Origin: Polynucleobacter necessarius
GTDB lineage: Bacteria; Pseudomonadota; Gammaproteobacteria; Burkholderiales; Burkholderiaceae
NCBI GenBank assembly: GCA_900095165.1
Contig: LT606947.1
Location: forward strand, 1,054,001 to 1,118,000
Direction of reading: 5' to 3'
Length of the DNA: 64,000 nucleotides
Numbering within the stretch: the stretch's first letter is position 1; every line of letters starts with the position of its first letter. The notes below the pieces were generated by a model. The model was not told where the DNA came from and searched no databases. It saw nothing but the letters and a program-made list of their open reading frames with translations. A program made the translations under genes and the position numbers. Positions 9,430 to 18,611 of this stretch are shown here, piece after piece.

Positions 9430-9621
9430 TCAGGATTGGGTGTGAGTGGGTGTGGTTTTGGTTTTTGCTGCCTTGAGGCCAGCATCAAAGGCGGTCTTGA
9501 TGGCCCAGACACTGACGTCATGAAAGTCAAGGCTGTCGCTGCTGCGGGTCTCAAGGGTTGCGATAAACAAGTGATCCAGCGCGATTTGCTGGAGTTGCTG
9601 GTCTCGGGTGCTGTTGCTCAT
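9430..9621 (-). CDS. DUF6900-type small protein
   Basis: A 63-residue protein starting at the ATG 9619-9621, preceded by AAAGGAAAA as ribosome-binding site; this start is favoured over the longer frame. LETRSSDSLDFHDVSVW resembles DUF6900, a short domain frequent beside DUF3489 genes in prophages. It is the first gene of the minus-strand trio, divergent from the HNH gene. Function unknown. Confidence 0.6.
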   Translation of the reverse strand: MSNSTRDQQLQQIALDHLFIATLETRSSDSLDFHDVSVWAIKTAFDAGLKAAKTKTTPTHTQS

Positions 9622-9650
9622 GATTGCTTTTCCTTTGGGTTGTTGCTGGT

Positions 9651-9721
9651 GTTCGTATGAACGCTCTGAACACAAGTAAAGCCAAGTCCTGAACCCACAA
9701 GTCCCGCAAATAGTTACGAAC
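9651..9721. promoter_or_regulatory. Divergent intergenic region with GTTCGTA/TACGAAC inverted repeat
   Basis: GTTCGTA (9651-9657) and TACGAAC (9715-9721) form a separated inverted repeat in the 120-bp divergent space between the DUF6900 gene and the HNH gene. The first copy is itself part of GTTCgtatGAAC. This could be an operator pair controlling both directions; no clear promoter boxes were identified. Confidence 0.25.
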
Positions 9722-9742
9722 ATTTTTAAGACTGTCGATTTC

Positions 9743-10108
9743 ATGCTACTGTCAGCGCCAACCCCTTGCAGACACCCCGGTTGTGGTGCTGTGTTGGCAA
9801 GGCCTGGCTATTGCGATACCCATCGCAAAGCGGTGCACCGTGACTACGGCCGTGCCCGGCGCAGCTTCGACACCGAGGTGAGCTTCTATCAATCAACTCA
9901 GTGGCGCGCGGTGCGTGCTGCCTTCTTGCGACAGCACCCGGTGTGCTGCGCATGCGAGCAGCGTGGGCTTGTGGTGCCAGCGGTTGTGGCTGACCACGTC
10001 ACGCCCCTCAAGGACGGCGGTGCTCGCTTTGACACGGCCAACTTGCAGGCGCTGTGCGTTTCTTGTCACAACCGAAAGACAGCACGCGAGACCGCTGCTC
10101 GGCGCTGA
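9743..10108 (+). CDS. Phage HNH endonuclease
   Basis: A 121-residue HNH nuclease. The N-terminal CRHPGC...YCDTH can bind zinc; the core is CCAC, VADHVTPLKDGG (catalytic His) and NLQALCVSCHNRKT (second Cys pair and Asn/His). HNH proteins directly upstream of terminase genes assist cos cleavage in HK97-type phages. The position, just before a probable cos region and the small terminase gene, fits that role. Confidence 0.88.
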   Translation: MLLSAPTPCRHPGCGAVLARPGYCDTHRKAVHRDYGRARRSFDTEVSFYQSTQWRAVRAAFLRQHPVCCACEQRGLVVPAVVADHVTPLKDGGARFDTANLQALCVSCHNRKTARETAARR

Positions 10109-10233
10109 CCACCCCTCCTTAGAGGGTAGGGGGTCTGAATCTCTACAGACGGCGGCCAAAGATGCGTGGCCCTAGTCAAATTTTTGCGCGTGCAAATTGA
10201 AAACATTTTTTTGAAGAATTGAGCCCCATCCCT
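10109..10233 (+). other. Probable cos/packaging region
   Basis: A 125-bp gap between the HNH gene and the small terminase gene, where cos lies in HNH-type HK97-like phages. It contains a purine-rich GAGGGTAGGGGG run, a GGCGGCC...GGCCC pairing (about 10152-10171) and an AT-rich stretch before the start codon. The position is the main argument; the cut site itself cannot be located from sequence alone. Confidence 0.4.
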
Positions 10234-10684
10234 ATGGCTGGTCGTAAGTCGCTTCCGCTGGCAATCAAGCAGATCCAAAGGCACCGTGCAGAAATGCCGG
10301 ACCAACCCCCACGAGCCCCGGCCAACAACGGCGTTGTGCACGCCGCCCGAGTACATGAGCGACGCAGCCAAGGAAGCGTGGAACTACGCGGTGGCCAATT
10401 CCCCGCCCGGACTCTTGTCCGTGCTGGAACGCTGGGCGAACTGCTCTGGCCTGTACCGCGAGGCGCTGGCCAAGATCAATCGTGTCGGTGTCTCTGGGAT
10501 GATCATCAAGACACCCAGCGGTATCTTGCGTCGCTCGCCACTGATGGACGTGATTCGCGAACTAGCCATGGAGATGAAGGTCTACGAGACCGAGATGGGC
10601 TTCACCCCGGCGGCACGTTCACAGATCTCGGCACCCAGTGAGACTCCACGAGATAACGACCCTTGGGCCGATATTGCGGGTTGA
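10234..10684 (+). pseudogene. Terminase small subunit, P27 family (frameshifted)
   Basis: The N terminus MAGRKSLPLAIKQIQ is in one frame. The rest (GTVQKCRTNPHEPRP onward, through YMSDAAKEAWNYAV and GLLSVLERW to DPWADIAG) is in another, implying an extra base near 10275 in CAAAGGC. The reconstructed protein of about 150 residues matches P27-type small terminases, which recognise cos and recruit the large subunit. Its stop overlaps the large-subunit ATG (TGATG at 10682-10686). Confidence 0.78.
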
Positions 10685-12402
10685 TGTCGATGGCCAAACT
10701 TGACTATGCAGTCATCGCCCGCCAGTACGCCAAAGACGTCGTTGCCGGAAAAATCCTGACCTGCAAGTGGGTAAAGCGCGCGTGCGAGCGACAGCTGACA
10801 GACCTGAACCGGTTCAAAGGCAAAGACAGCCCTTATCGCTTTAACTCGAAGCTCACAACCAAGGATGGCCGGGTATTTCATCCCGCCGATAACCTGTGCG
10901 CGTTCATTGAGCACCTGCCCCACGTCAAAGGACCGCTGGCAGGCGAGACGATCAAGTTAGAACCCTGGCAGGTGTTCATCCTGACCATCGTGTTCGGGTG
11001 GGTCAAGCCCGACGGCAATCGCCGCTTTCGGCGCTCGTACATCGAAGTGCCACGCGACAACGTCAAGTCGACCCTGTCGTCTGCGCTTGCGCTGTACATG
11101 CTGGCTGCCAATGGTGAAGGTGGTGCCGAGGTTTACTCTTTGGCCACCACCCGCGACCAGGCACGCATTGTTTTTGGTGATGCCCAGACTATGACGCGCA
11201 GATCACCGGGGTTTCACAGCAGGTTTTCTGTCAACGTCGGTGCACACAACATGAACGCGCTGCAGACCGGCTCCAAGTTTGAAGCGCTCTCGGCAGAAGA
11301 CTCTACCCTTGATGGCCTGAACATTCACTTTGGTTGTATTGATGAATTGCATGCCCATAAAACCCGAACCGTCTACGACGTTGTCGAGACCGGTACCGGC
11401 AAACGGGACAACTCACTTCTGTGGGTGATCACCAGCGCAGGCAGCAACCGATCCGGCATTTGCTACGAGGTGCGCACTTTTGTGACCCGGCTGCTCGATG
11501 GTGTGTTCGAGAACGACAGCCAGTTTGGCATCGTCTATGGCCTTGATGACGGAGATGACTGGACCAGCGAAGACTCGCTGATGAAGACCAACCCCAACTG
11601 GGGCATCTCCGTGCGCCCGAAAATTCTGGGATCGCTGCAGGCCAAGGCCATGCAATTGCCCAGTGCGATGAACAATTTCAAGACCAAACACTTGAACGAG
11701 TGGGTCAATGCCGACACAGCATGGATGGACATGCGCTCCTGGGACGCGTGTGCTGATCAGGACCTGGACATCGAGTCCTTTGTCGGTCAGCCCTGCTGGG
11801 TGGGCCTGGACCTGGCTAGCAAGACGGACATTGCCGCCTTGGTGATTGTGTTTGCTTATCCTGAGATTGCCGACGCGTTTGCGGTCTTCGGCAAGTACTA
11901 CCTGCCAGAGGACACAATTAACGCCAATGGCAACAGTCAGTATCCGGGATGGATGCATACCGGACGCCTCACCGTGACGCCAGGCAATGTGATTGATTTC
12001 AGTTGGATTGAAGCGGATCTGAACGACCTGTCCTCCAGCTTTGCGGTGCAGGCCGTTGCATTTGATCCGTTTCAGGCGACGCAACTCTCGACCCGAATGA
12101 TGAGTGAGGGTCTGCCCATGATTGAAGTGCGTCCGACGGTGCTGAATTTTTCAGAACCAATGAAGACGCTTGAAGCCTTAGTGCTTCAAAAGAAATTGGT
12201 TCACGACGGCGACCCGGTGCTGGGCTGGATGGTCAGCAACGTGGTGGCCCATCTGGACGCCAAAGACAATATTTACCCCCGCAAGGAGCGAGCAGAAAAC
12301 AAGATCGACGGCATCGTGGCACTGATCATGGCGCTGTCGCGCGCGATCAAACCGGGCGACTCGGTGGTGCTGGGATCCGACTACGAGTTGGTGTTGCTCT
12401 AA
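10684..12402 (+). CDS. Terminase large subunit
   Basis: DNA-packaging motor of about 572 residues, intact. The start at 10684 was chosen because it overlaps the small-subunit stop. The ATPase domain shows EVPRDNVKSTLSSALAL (the Arg-rich Walker A variant of this terminase group) and FGCIDELHAHKT (Walker B plus catalytic Glu). The nuclease domain shows WVGLDLASKTDIAAL, VAFDPFQATQL and a late DGIVALIMALSRA, giving the acidic residues of the RNase H-like fold. It is the first intact gene of the late operon, followed 4 bp later by the portal gene. Confidence 0.93.
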   Translation: MSMAKLDYAVIARQYAKDVVAGKILTCKWVKRACERQLTDLNRFKGKDSPYRFNSKLTTKDGRVFHPADNLCAFIEHLPHVKGPLAGETIKLEPWQVFILTIVFGWVKPDGNRRFRRSYIEVPRDNVKSTLSSALALYMLAANGEGGAEVYSLATTRDQARIVFGDAQTMTRRSPGFHSRFSVNVGAHNMNALQTGSKFEALSAEDSTLDGLNIHFGCIDELHAHKTRTVYDVVETGTGKRDNSLLWVITSAGSNRSGICYEVRTFVTRLLDGVFENDSQFGIVYGLDDGDDWTSEDSLMKTNPNWGISVRPKILGSLQAKAMQLPSAMNNFKTKHLNEWVNADTAWMDMRSWDACADQDLDIESFVGQPCWVGLDLASKTDIAALVIVFAYPEIADAFAVFGKYYLPEDTINANGNSQYPGWMHTGRLTVTPGNVIDFSWIEADLNDLSSSFAVQAVAFDPFQATQLSTRMMSEGLPMIEVRPTVLNFSEPMKTLEALVLQKKLVHDGDPVLGWMVSNVVAHLDAKDNIYPRKERAENKIDGIVALIMALSRAIKPGDSVVLGSDYELVLL

Positions 12403-12406
12403 ATCG

Positions 12407-13918
12407 ATGGGACTGTTTAGTTTTTTTGATCGCTTTCGCGGATCCGGTGAACCCGGTGCCTCCAGCGGTGACCGCAGCCCGTACGGTGAATTTTGGTTTG
12501 AGCCGGTCTCTGCCCGGACTGGCAGCGGTATGCGTGTCTCACCCGACAGCGCGCTGCGCGTGGCTGCGGTGTATGCCTGTGTGCGCATTCTGGCTGAAAT
12601 CATGGCATCGCTGCCATTGGCGGTTTACCAGCGCCGCCCAGACGGTGGCAAAGACAAGGTCACGGATCACTGGCTCTACCGCTTGATGGCCAAGCGCCCG
12701 AACCGGTTTCAAAATCCTTTCGAATGGCGTGAGATGCTGCAAGGCCACCTGGCTTTGCGCGGCAACGCCTACAACCAGATCATCACCAACCCGCGTGGTG
12801 AGATCATCGAGTTGATGCCGATCCATCCGGACCGGGTCAAGATCGAGTTGCTGCGCTCTGGTGAATACCGCTACTGGGTTACTGACAGGTCCGGTACGGA
12901 GATGATATTGCCCAGAGGCGAGGTCTGGCACCTGCGCGGACTGTCCTCGGACGGCTTGATGGGCATGAGCCCGATTGAGCTTGCACGAGAAAACCTCGGC
13001 ATGGCGCTGGCCGCCCAGGACTACGGCGCACGCTTCTTTGCCAACGACGCCAAACCCACCGGCGGCTGGATTGAATTTCCGGGCTCCTTCAAGGACTCCG
13101 AAGCCAAGAAGGTGTTTCGTGAGTCCTACCAACAAGCGCAGTCCGGTGCCAACCGGGGCAAGGTATTGGTTCTGGAAAACGGCATGAAGTTTCACGAAGT
13201 GGGTGTCACCAACAAGGACGCTCAGTTTCTAGAGCTGCGTAAGTTTCAGATCACGGACATCGCACGACTCTTTCGCGTGCCGCCGCACATGATTGCCGAT
13301 CTTGAGCGTGCCACGTTTTCCAACATTGAGCAGCAAAGCCTGGAATTTGTCATGCATACCATGACACCCTGGGCTGAGCGCTGGGAGGCCAACATCGAAT
13401 CGGAGTTGCTGTTTGAAGGCGATGACATCGAGATCGAATTTGATTTCGCCAACCTGATGCGCGGCGATGCTGCCAGCCGCTCAAGTTATTACCAAAGCGG
13501 AATTCAAAACGGCTGGCTTACCCGTAACGAAGCACGTATTGCAGAAAACCTGAACCCAATCGACGGACTAGATGAGCCGCTGCGCCTCTTGAACATGGTT
13601 GAAGAAGGCTCGGCTGAAGATCTTGAAGCGGATGCAGAGGCTGCAAAACCACCGGCCCAAGAAAAGACTGAGGCAAAAAATGATGCAGAAGACACAGCCG
13701 CCGTCCGTTTGTCGGTCGTGGTGGCGAGCGCCGCTGAACGATGGGCACGGCGCATCAGCCGCGCCGGAACGATTGATGACAAAGACATAGCGCTGATCGC
13801 CGAAGCACTGGCCGTCTCACCTGATCGTGCAGCTGCATGGGCTCACGCGATCAGCGCTAACCCGATTGATGAAGCAGAACTGACTCAATCACTGATTGCA
13901 CTGGGGAAAACACCTTGA
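12407..13918 (+). CDS. Portal protein, HK97 family
   Basis: A 503-residue portal subunit; twelve copies form the ring through which DNA enters the head. Typical HK97-family features are SALRVAAVYACVRILAEIMASLPL near residue 45, HPDRVKIE, GEVWHLRGLSSDGLMGMSPIE, and FRVPPHMIADLERATFSNIEQQSLEF. The C-terminal 100 residues are Ala/Glu-rich and less conserved. Its end overlaps the protease start by 4 nt. Confidence 0.93.
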   Translation: MGLFSFFDRFRGSGEPGASSGDRSPYGEFWFEPVSARTGSGMRVSPDSALRVAAVYACVRILAEIMASLPLAVYQRRPDGGKDKVTDHWLYRLMAKRPNRFQNPFEWREMLQGHLALRGNAYNQIITNPRGEIIELMPIHPDRVKIELLRSGEYRYWVTDRSGTEMILPRGEVWHLRGLSSDGLMGMSPIELARENLGMALAAQDYGARFFANDAKPTGGWIEFPGSFKDSEAKKVFRESYQQAQSGANRGKVLVLENGMKFHEVGVTNKDAQFLELRKFQITDIARLFRVPPHMIADLERATFSNIEQQSLEFVMHTMTPWAERWEANIESELLFEGDDIEIEFDFANLMRGDAASRSSYYQSGIQNGWLTRNEARIAENLNPIDGLDEPLRLLNMVEEGSAEDLEADAEAAKPPAQEKTEAKNDAEDTAAVRLSVVVASAAERWARRISRAGTIDDKDIALIAEALAVSPDRAAAWAHAISANPIDEAELTQSLIALGKTP

Positions 13919-14850
13919 ACCAACAACTTCTGATCGCCGAGTTTTTGGCGACACCCTGGGCTTTGATGCCCGAACGATTGAATGCCGTGGCGGCCGTGCT
14001 TGCACGCTGGTCGAGTAACACGCCCGCAAGTGACGAGGTGATGCAACGCATCGCAGCAGATCGCAGCGCCCGTGAGGTCCGGCGTCAGTCCAATCAGGTC
14101 AACGGAGGTGGTGCTGGAAACGGTATCGCTGTTTTGCCGCTCTATGGTGTCGTCACCCAGCGCGGCAACATGGTCGACGACGTCTCAGGCCCTGGAAGTG
14201 TCAGCACCCAGCAGTTCGCTGCAAGTTTGCGTCAGGCACTCACTGACGAAAGTGTGAGCCAGATTCTGATCGACATCGACAGCCCCGGAGGCAGCGTTTA
14301 TGGCGTTGCAGAGCTCGCCGATGAAATCATCAGCGCCCGGGTGCAAAAGCCGGTCATTGCCATTGCCAACAGTCTGGCTGCCTCGGCGGCCTACTGGATT
14401 GGCGCTTGTGCCTCCGAGTTTTATGTCACTCCCGGCGGTGAAGTGGGCTCCATCGGTGTGTGGCAGGCGCACCAGGACTACAGCAAAGTCATGGATGAGG
14501 CAGGCGTTAAAACCACGCTCATATCGGCGGGCAAGTTCAATGTCGAGGGCAATCCATATGCGCCGCTGGACGAAGAAGCTCAGGGTTTTATGCAGTCCCG
14601 CGTCGATGACTACTACGCAGCGTTCACCAAGGCAGTTGCCAAGGGCCGTGGGGTCTCCATTGCCCATGTGCGATATGGCATGGGCCAGGGTCGGGTGCTA
14701 GGTGCCGATGCCGCCCTTGCCAGCAACATGGTCGACGGCATTGCCACCCTGGATGACGTGGTGCGCAAGATGCGCCGCAGTGCCAAGATTCAGAACAAAC
14801 CGCAGGCATCGCGTTTGTTGCAAGCGAGAAATTCGCTGGCCTATCTTTGA
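13915..14850 (+). CDS. Head maturation protease, S49/ClpP-like
   Basis: A 311-residue serine protease of the S49 (SppA-like) family, which trims the capsid protein during head maturation. IDIDSPGGSVYGVAELAD and AIANSLAASAAYWIG carry the oxyanion and catalytic Ser regions, followed by GEVGSIGVW. It starts with a TTG overlapping the portal stop. Together with the downstream HK97-type capsid gene it forms the standard portal-protease-capsid set. Confidence 0.9.
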   Translation: MNQQLLIAEFLATPWALMPERLNAVAAVLARWSSNTPASDEVMQRIAADRSAREVRRQSNQVNGGGAGNGIAVLPLYGVVTQRGNMVDDVSGPGSVSTQQFAASLRQALTDESVSQILIDIDSPGGSVYGVAELADEIISARVQKPVIAIANSLAASAAYWIGACASEFYVTPGGEVGSIGVWQAHQDYSKVMDEAGVKTTLISAGKFNVEGNPYAPLDEEAQGFMQSRVDDYYAAFTKAVAKGRGVSIAHVRYGMGQGRVLGADAALASNMVDGIATLDDVVRKMRRSAKIQNKPQASRLLQARNSLAYL

Positions 14851-14930
14851 CGTCTGATCACTGATTTCTTAGGCGGTGCTCCGTTGAGCACAGCTCTTTA
14901 TTGACACGACCCGTCGGTCGTTCCCCAACC

Positions 14931-14970
14931 AGCCACTGACTCCTTCGGGATACGGTGGCTTTTTAATTTC
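14931..14970 (+). terminator. UUCG-capped hairpin with T-run ahead of the capsid gene
   Basis: AGCCAC (14931-14936) pairs with GTGGCT (14955-14960), followed by TTTTTAATTT. An inner TCC-TTCG-GGA stem (14941-14950) has a stable UUCG tetraloop. It sits between the protease and the major capsid gene, 14 bp before the latter's start. It looks like an intrinsic terminator or attenuator that may set transcript levels, or an RNA-processing stem that stabilises the capsid mRNA. Confidence 0.6.
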
Positions 14971-14983
14971 TGGAGAACTTTTC

Positions 14984-16303
14984 ATGAGTAAACAAATGCG
15001 CGAGCTGCAGGCTCGCAAATCTACCTTGGTTAAAGAGGCCCGCGCGCTGACCGAGCGCGTTGCTGCTGATGATCGCGACATGAGCGATGAGGAGGTCAGC
15101 GCATTCGATGCATTAAAGGCTCGTATCGAATCAGCTTCGGCTGCAATTGACCGTGAGGCCAGTCTGATTGCTGAAGAGGCGCAAATGGCCATTGGAGCCA
15201 TGCATCCGCCCCACAGTGCGCACGTGATCGTGACCGATAACCGCCAGGCCGATCCAATGCACGGCTTCCAGTCGGTAGGCGAGTTCATGCAGGCCGTCTA
15301 CCAGGCAGAAAAGCCTGGCAAGTCGCTTGATGAGCGCTTGCTAATTGGCGGTGGCCGTGGTGCTGTTGCGCCCGGCAGCTTTGCCAACGAGTCCTCGGGT
15401 CAGGACGGCGGCTTCATGGTGCCACCCCAATTTTCTCAGCAGATTTTTCAGCTCTCACTGGGCGAAGACTCACTTTTGCCAATGACCGACAACGTCGAGA
15501 TCTCTGGCAACAGCATGGCGTTTCTCAAAGATGAGACGACTCCTTGGGGTACCAATGGCATCCGTGCTTACTGGCAGGGCGAAGCTGCTTCTGCCATTGC
15601 CAGCAAGCCAGTCCTGGGTTTGGCCGCTTTGCGCCTAAAAAAACTCATGGCGCTCGTGCCCACCACGGACGAGTTGCTGGATGACGCCAGTGTGCTGACC
15701 AGCTACCTGCCGGACAAAGTTGCGACCTCCATTCGGTGGAAGATGAACGAGTCGATTCTGTTTGGCGCTGGCAATGGTGTTCCTGTCGGCGCTCTGAGTT
15801 CGGGCGCAACAGTGACCGTTGCCAAAGAGACTGGCCAGACCACACAAACACTTGTGCCTCAGAACCTGGCCAAGATGATTTCGCGTCTGCCGACGGGCTC
15901 CTTTGCCAATGCGGTCTGGATCGTTAACAACAATGTGTTGCCAGCGCTTTTCACGCTGACGCTGGGAAACTACCCGATCCACATCCCGACGGGACTGACT
16001 GTTGGTGGAATTCAGGCTTCCCCTTACGGCACGCTCCTGGGTCGTCCGGTGGTTGTGTTTCAACACGCCAACACCTTCTCGGCCAAAGGCGACATCTTGC
16101 TGGTGGACCTGAGGTACTACCAAACGATCACCAAGGCAAGTGGCATGCAGACCGCTACTTCCATGCACCTGTACTTCGATGCCGATCTCACGGCTTTTCG
16201 CACGACCTTCCGCATGGACGGCCAATCCAAGATCGTGACCCCCATTGCGCCCGCTAAAGGCAGCACAACCATGTCCCCCTTCATCCAACTTGGCGCGCGC
16301 TAA
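14984..16303 (+). CDS. Major capsid protein, HK97 gp5 family
   Basis: A 439-residue HK97-fold capsid precursor. Residues 1 to about 70 are a charged coiled coil (the delta/scaffold domain expected to be removed by the upstream protease). The rest is the mature coat, with GGFMVPPQFSQQIFQ, DNVEISGNSMAFLKDETTPWG and GRPVVVFQHANTFSAKGDILLVDL. The ATG is preceded by TGGAGAA. Intact. Confidence 0.92.
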   Translation: MSKQMRELQARKSTLVKEARALTERVAADDRDMSDEEVSAFDALKARIESASAAIDREASLIAEEAQMAIGAMHPPHSAHVIVTDNRQADPMHGFQSVGEFMQAVYQAEKPGKSLDERLLIGGGRGAVAPGSFANESSGQDGGFMVPPQFSQQIFQLSLGEDSLLPMTDNVEISGNSMAFLKDETTPWGTNGIRAYWQGEAASAIASKPVLGLAALRLKKLMALVPTTDELLDDASVLTSYLPDKVATSIRWKMNESILFGAGNGVPVGALSSGATVTVAKETGQTTQTLVPQNLAKMISRLPTGSFANAVWIVNNNVLPALFTLTLGNYPIHIPTGLTVGGIQASPYGTLLGRPVVVFQHANTFSAKGDILLVDLRYYQTITKASGMQTATSMHLYFDADLTAFRTTFRMDGQSKIVTPIAPAKGSTTMSPFIQLGAR

Positions 16304-16329
16304 GCCGCTGGACCCTACAAGGAAAAACC

Positions 16330-16776
16330 ATGTATCCCAATTCAAAAGCAAGCGAGATGCTCGCAGTACTTGCAACCATCGATCCGGCCACACAGGCTGC
16401 AGGTGCAGTCAGCACCGGCTGGGTGTCCGTTGCCAACCACCTCGGATTTCTGGCACTGGTGCAGACTGGCGTTCTTGGCACCTCAACCACGGTCGACGCC
16501 AAGTTGCAGCAGGCGCTGGACAGTGTAGGCACGGGTGCCAAAGACATCAGCGGCAAAACAATCACCCAGATCGTCAAAGCCACGGGTGACAACAAACAGA
16601 TGCTCGTCAATGTCAAGTCTGAAGAGCTCGACACCGTGAACGGCTTCGGGTTTGTTCGCGTCACAGTGACCGTTGGCGTGGCCACCAGCATCACCTCGGC
16701 CCAGTTGCTCGGAGTCAATCCCCGCTATGCACCGGCTGACGTGGGTAATCAGGCCGGTGTGATTCAGGTGATCTAA
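16330..16776 (+). CDS. Phage head-associated protein, unknown
   Basis: A 148-residue protein directly downstream of the capsid gene and 0 bp before the connector gene. It has Ala/Thr/Val-rich beta-like segments (GKTITQIVKATGDNKQML, then VRVTVTVGVATSITSAQLLG). The position is typical of head decoration or stabilisation proteins, but I do not recognise a family. Confidence 0.5.
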   Translation: MYPNSKASEMLAVLATIDPATQAAGAVSTGWVSVANHLGFLALVQTGVLGTSTTVDAKLQQALDSVGTGAKDISGKTITQIVKATGDNKQMLVNVKSEELDTVNGFGFVRVTVTVGVATSITSAQLLGVNPRYAPADVGNQAGVIQVI

Positions 16777-17400
16777 ATGCCATTGCAGCTCGTCACCCCG
16801 CCTTCAGAGGAGCCGGCGTCCCTGTGGGAAGCCAAACTCCATCTGCGGGTGGATTTTGACGAGGATGACATGCTGATCGCATCGCTCATCACTGCGGCCC
16901 GGCAAGCAGCCGAGACCCTGACCGGCAGGCAGCTCACCACTGCCCGCTGGAAGCTTGTTCTCGACGACTTTCCGGGTTCTTTGGCCAATCATGTTCCATC
17001 CGATGCTTCCTTTAGCTTGCCTGGTCACGCAATCCTTCTTGACAAATGCCCAGTGCAGTCATTGGTCAGCATCGAGTACCTTGACATGAATGGCAACCCT
17101 CAGTTGATGCCGCCTGGCGATTACGTCTTGGACGCAGCATGCGAGCCTGCGCGACTCACCCTGGTATTTGGTAAGACTTGGCCCCCGACTCTCCCACAAA
17201 TTGGGTCTGTGATCGTCACCTTTGACACAGGATACGGCACTGCTGTCCAAGTACCCGAAGGCATCAAGAGCTGGATCAAGTTGCGCTTGGGCAGTCTCTA
17301 TAGCCACCGCGAGGAGGTGGCCGTGCTGTCTCGGGGACGCATCGATGCCCTGCCTTTCGTCGACGGATTGCTCGATCCTTACAAGGTGGCCATGGTATGA
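16777..17400 (+). CDS. Head-tail connector protein, HK97 gp6-like
   Basis: A 207-residue connector adaptor. The N-terminal helical hairpin (LHLRVDFDEDDMLIASLITAARQAAETLTGRQL) is the signature of the phage gp6-like family that binds beneath the portal. A beta-rich middle and a C-terminal helix (GIKSWIKLRLGSLY) follow. Its stop overlaps the next gene (ATGA). Confidence 0.85.
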   Translation: MPLQLVTPPSEEPASLWEAKLHLRVDFDEDDMLIASLITAARQAAETLTGRQLTTARWKLVLDDFPGSLANHVPSDASFSLPGHAILLDKCPVQSLVSIEYLDMNGNPQLMPPGDYVLDAACEPARLTLVFGKTWPPTLPQIGSVIVTFDTGYGTAVQVPEGIKSWIKLRLGSLYSHREEVAVLSRGRIDALPFVDGLLDPYKVAMV

Positions 17401-17747
17401 GCGCAATAGCTTCTGGCGCACTCAAGCACCGAATCAGGATTGAGCGCCCCAGCACCACCAAGGACAGACTGGGTGGGCTAACGCGCATCTGGATTCCTGT
17501 TGCCACCGTCTGGGCCGACATTCAACCGCTGTCAGGGCGCGAAGCGGTGATTGCAAACAGGCTGTCGGCGCAAATCACGCACCAGATCACGGTGCGCTAC
17601 CAGGCAATTTTTGATAACCCGCAGCAGGTCGCACAAATGCGGGTGCTCTACCGCAGCCGGATCTTCAACATCCACTCGGCATTGAATGACGACGAGCAGC
17701 GTGTTGCGCTGATCTTGCTGGTCTCTGAAGGCTTGGATGATGCTTAA
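17397..17747 (+). CDS. Phage head closure protein
   Basis: A 116-residue head-tail joining (stopper) protein. LKHRIRIERPSTTKDRLGG, WADIQPLSGREAV and VRYQAIFDNPQQVAQMRVLYRSRIFNIHSALN follow the usual beta-barrel pattern of this family. It overlaps both neighbours by a few bases. Confidence 0.85.
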   Translation: MSAIASGALKHRIRIERPSTTKDRLGGLTRIWIPVATVWADIQPLSGREAVIANRLSAQITHQITVRYQAIFDNPQQVAQMRVLYRSRIFNIHSALNDDEQRVALILLVSEGLDDA

Positions 17748-18228
17748 GCGCGAAACCGTTCGCATCGAGGGCCTGGCCGAATTGGACCGGGCTTTGCGAG
17801 AGTTGCCAGAGCGGCTGGCTAGAAATGGCCTGCATGCATCGGTCTACGCCGGGGCCAAGGTGATCCGGGATGAAGCGAAAGTCCGCGCACCCAAGGCTGC
17901 GGCGTCTCTGGGGCCAAATCACCCGCCGCCCGGAACGCTCAAGCGCTCGGTGATCATGAAACGCATACGTGAATTGTCCGGTGCGGGACGCCAGACCTTC
18001 TTCGTGCTGGTGCGCCACGGCAAGAAGTACCGCAAGCAAGGCAAGAAGCAAAACCTCTCGCAGGACGCCTGGTACTGGCGCTTCCTGGAATTCGGCAGCC
18101 GCAAGATGAGTGCGCGGCCCTTCCTACGCCCGGCACTGGAGGCCAAACGTGCTGAGGCCGCGCAGGCAATCAAGACACGGCTTGCCGAGCGGATCGAGCT
18201 TGAAGCCAAAACGCTTAACCGGCGGTAG
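17737..18228 (+). CDS. HK97 gp10-family tail completion protein
   Basis: A 163-residue protein with the gp10 pattern: GLAELDRALRELPERL at the N terminus, AGAKVIRDEAKVRAPK, and a C-terminal RFLEFGSRKMSARPFLRPALEA. It acts at the neck, where tail and head join. Basic C-terminal half. Intact. Confidence 0.85.
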   Translation: MMLKRETVRIEGLAELDRALRELPERLARNGLHASVYAGAKVIRDEAKVRAPKAAASLGPNHPPPGTLKRSVIMKRIRELSGAGRQTFFVLVRHGKKYRKQGKKQNLSQDAWYWRFLEFGSRKMSARPFLRPALEAKRAEAAQAIKTRLAERIELEAKTLNRR

Positions 18229-18230
18229 CG

Positions 18231-18566
18231 ATGCAAGACTTCTATGACGCCATCAAGCACCTGGCCAGCGGTGAGGTTTATGCCTTGGTGGCACCGCCAG
18301 ATGCTCAGTACCCCATTCTCGTCTACACGCCGGTGGATCAGGCCCACATCGTTGCGCTCGACGGCCTGAATCTGCTTAAGCGCTCGCGGGTGCAGGTCGA
18401 TCCCTATGCCCGCACGTTCGCGGCCTGCGAGCAGTTGCAGGACGAGGTGCTGTCCGCCTTGTTGGAAGACATCAACACTCTGGCCGATGTGCGCATGGGC
18501 CTGAGCGATTTCGATAGCGAGGCCGGCATCTACCGGATTTCCGTGGACTTCAGCTACTACCGGTAA
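18231..18566 (+). CDS. Tail terminator-like protein, DUF3168
   Basis: A 111-residue protein resembling DUF3168 tail-completion proteins: an N-terminal helix (FYDAIKHLASGEVYAL), a strand with PILVYTPVDQ, LKRSRVQVDPYA, and a C-terminal IYRISVDFSYYR. It caps the growing tail tube in this phage type. It lies 2 bp after the gp10-like gene. Confidence 0.75.
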   Translation: MQDFYDAIKHLASGEVYALVAPPDAQYPILVYTPVDQAHIVALDGLNLLKRSRVQVDPYARTFAACEQLQDEVLSALLEDINTLADVRMGLSDFDSEAGIYRISVDFSYYR

Positions 18567-18611
18567 CAGTGGTGAGCTAGTCTTTTTTTATTTCTTTCAT
18601 GGAGGCCTTTT

